A stretch of DNA of 6,247 nt from an uncultured Collinsella sp. (GTDB taxonomy: Bacteria > Actinomycetota > Coriobacteriia > Coriobacteriales > Coriobacteriaceae), in the NCBI GenBank assembly GCA_934650095.1, contig CAKUFT010000056.1, forward strand, positions 1 to 6,247, written 5' to 3'. Positions 6,140 through 6,247 of this stretch are shown here, piece by piece (positions within the stretch are counted from its first letter, which is position 1; every line of letters starts with the position of its first letter). Position numbers and translations under genes: made by a program. Below the pieces are notes generated by a model. The model searched no databases. It worked only from the letters and a program-made list of their open reading frames with translations, and was not told where the DNA came from.

Positions 6140-6185
6140 TTTTTTGAAAAAAGTACTTGCGTCTTTTGGACAACTCGCGTAAATT
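6140..6185 (+). promoter_or_regulatory. tRNA-Gly promoter with upstream A/T palindrome
   Basis: TTGCGT (6157-6162) and TAAATT (6180-6185) make -35 and -10 boxes with 17-nt spacing, and transcription would start only a few bases before the tRNA at 6198. Upstream is TTTTTT-G-AAAAAA (6140-6152) followed by GTACTTGC, closely matching the tRNA-Leu promoter block at 2670-2690. The 47 nt between the preceding stop (6092) and this block show only a weak TTAGC/GCTAA symmetry. Confidence 0.72.
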
Positions 6186-6197
6186 AATAACCCGCAA

Positions 6198-6247
6198 GCG
6201 GACATGGCTCAGTTGGTAGAGCACAACCTTGCCAAGGTTGGGGTCGC
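6198..6247 (+). tRNA. tRNA-Gly (anticodon GCC), 3' end cut off by the window
   Basis: The 5' acceptor strand GCGGACA (6198-6204) is followed by a D arm GCTC-AGTTGGTA-GAGC and an anticodon stem CAACC/GGTTG (6224-6228, 6236-6240) around the loop TTGCCAA. The anticodon is GCC (6231-6233), reading GGC and GGU glycine codons. The T arm and 3' acceptor strand lie beyond the window. Confidence 0.93.

Noticed and set aside
2774..6247. Genomic island bounded by tRNA-Leu and tRNA-Gly
   Set aside because: No integrase, no direct repeat of a tRNA 3' end and no composition shift in the two genes between them.

Overview
The window looks like chromosomal DNA of a high-GC Gram-positive, most likely a gut Coriobacteriia (Collinsella-like) species. 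That assignment is an inference from GC-rich, strongly biased codon use in the transporter genes, a CCA-encoding tRNA-Leu(GAG), an Opp-type peptide importer and an actinobacterial-style stress-signalling gene pair. No single marker in the window proves the genus.

Layout. Positions 1-2183 hold the 3' end of an oligopeptide ABC transporter operon: the last codons of a permease (OppC-like), then the ATPases oppD and oppF, spaced 2 and 0 nt apart. Positions 2184-2773 hold no gene but are packed with inverted repeats. Two giant hairpins (2199-2325 and 2506-2628, in opposite orientation) share short, nearly identical internal-loop and tip sequences. Their long stem arms are unrelated between the two copies yet perfectly self-complementary within each copy. 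Between them lie a probable decayed third copy (2332-2366), a 26-nt perfect palindrome (2390-2415) and an 8-bp hairpin (2426-2444). Next come a promoter, tRNA-Leu(GAG) (2774-2863) and a Rho-independent terminator (2875-2896).

Positions 2923-6092 carry a two-gene partner-switching module. The first gene is a PAS-GAF-PP2C (SpoIIE/RsbU-type) phosphatase. The second fuses a STAS anti-sigma-antagonist domain to a HATPase_c anti-sigma kinase domain (RsbV and RsbW in one chain). By analogy with sigma-B control, the phosphatase would dephosphorylate the STAS domain, which the kinase domain phosphorylates, and the balance would free or trap a sigma factor. No sigma factor gene is present here. The window ends inside a tRNA-Gly(GCC) gene, whose promoter shares an unusual A6/T6 palindrome with the tRNA-Leu promoter.

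The most unusual item is the pair of conserved-loop, variable-arm hairpin elements between oppF and tRNA-Leu.
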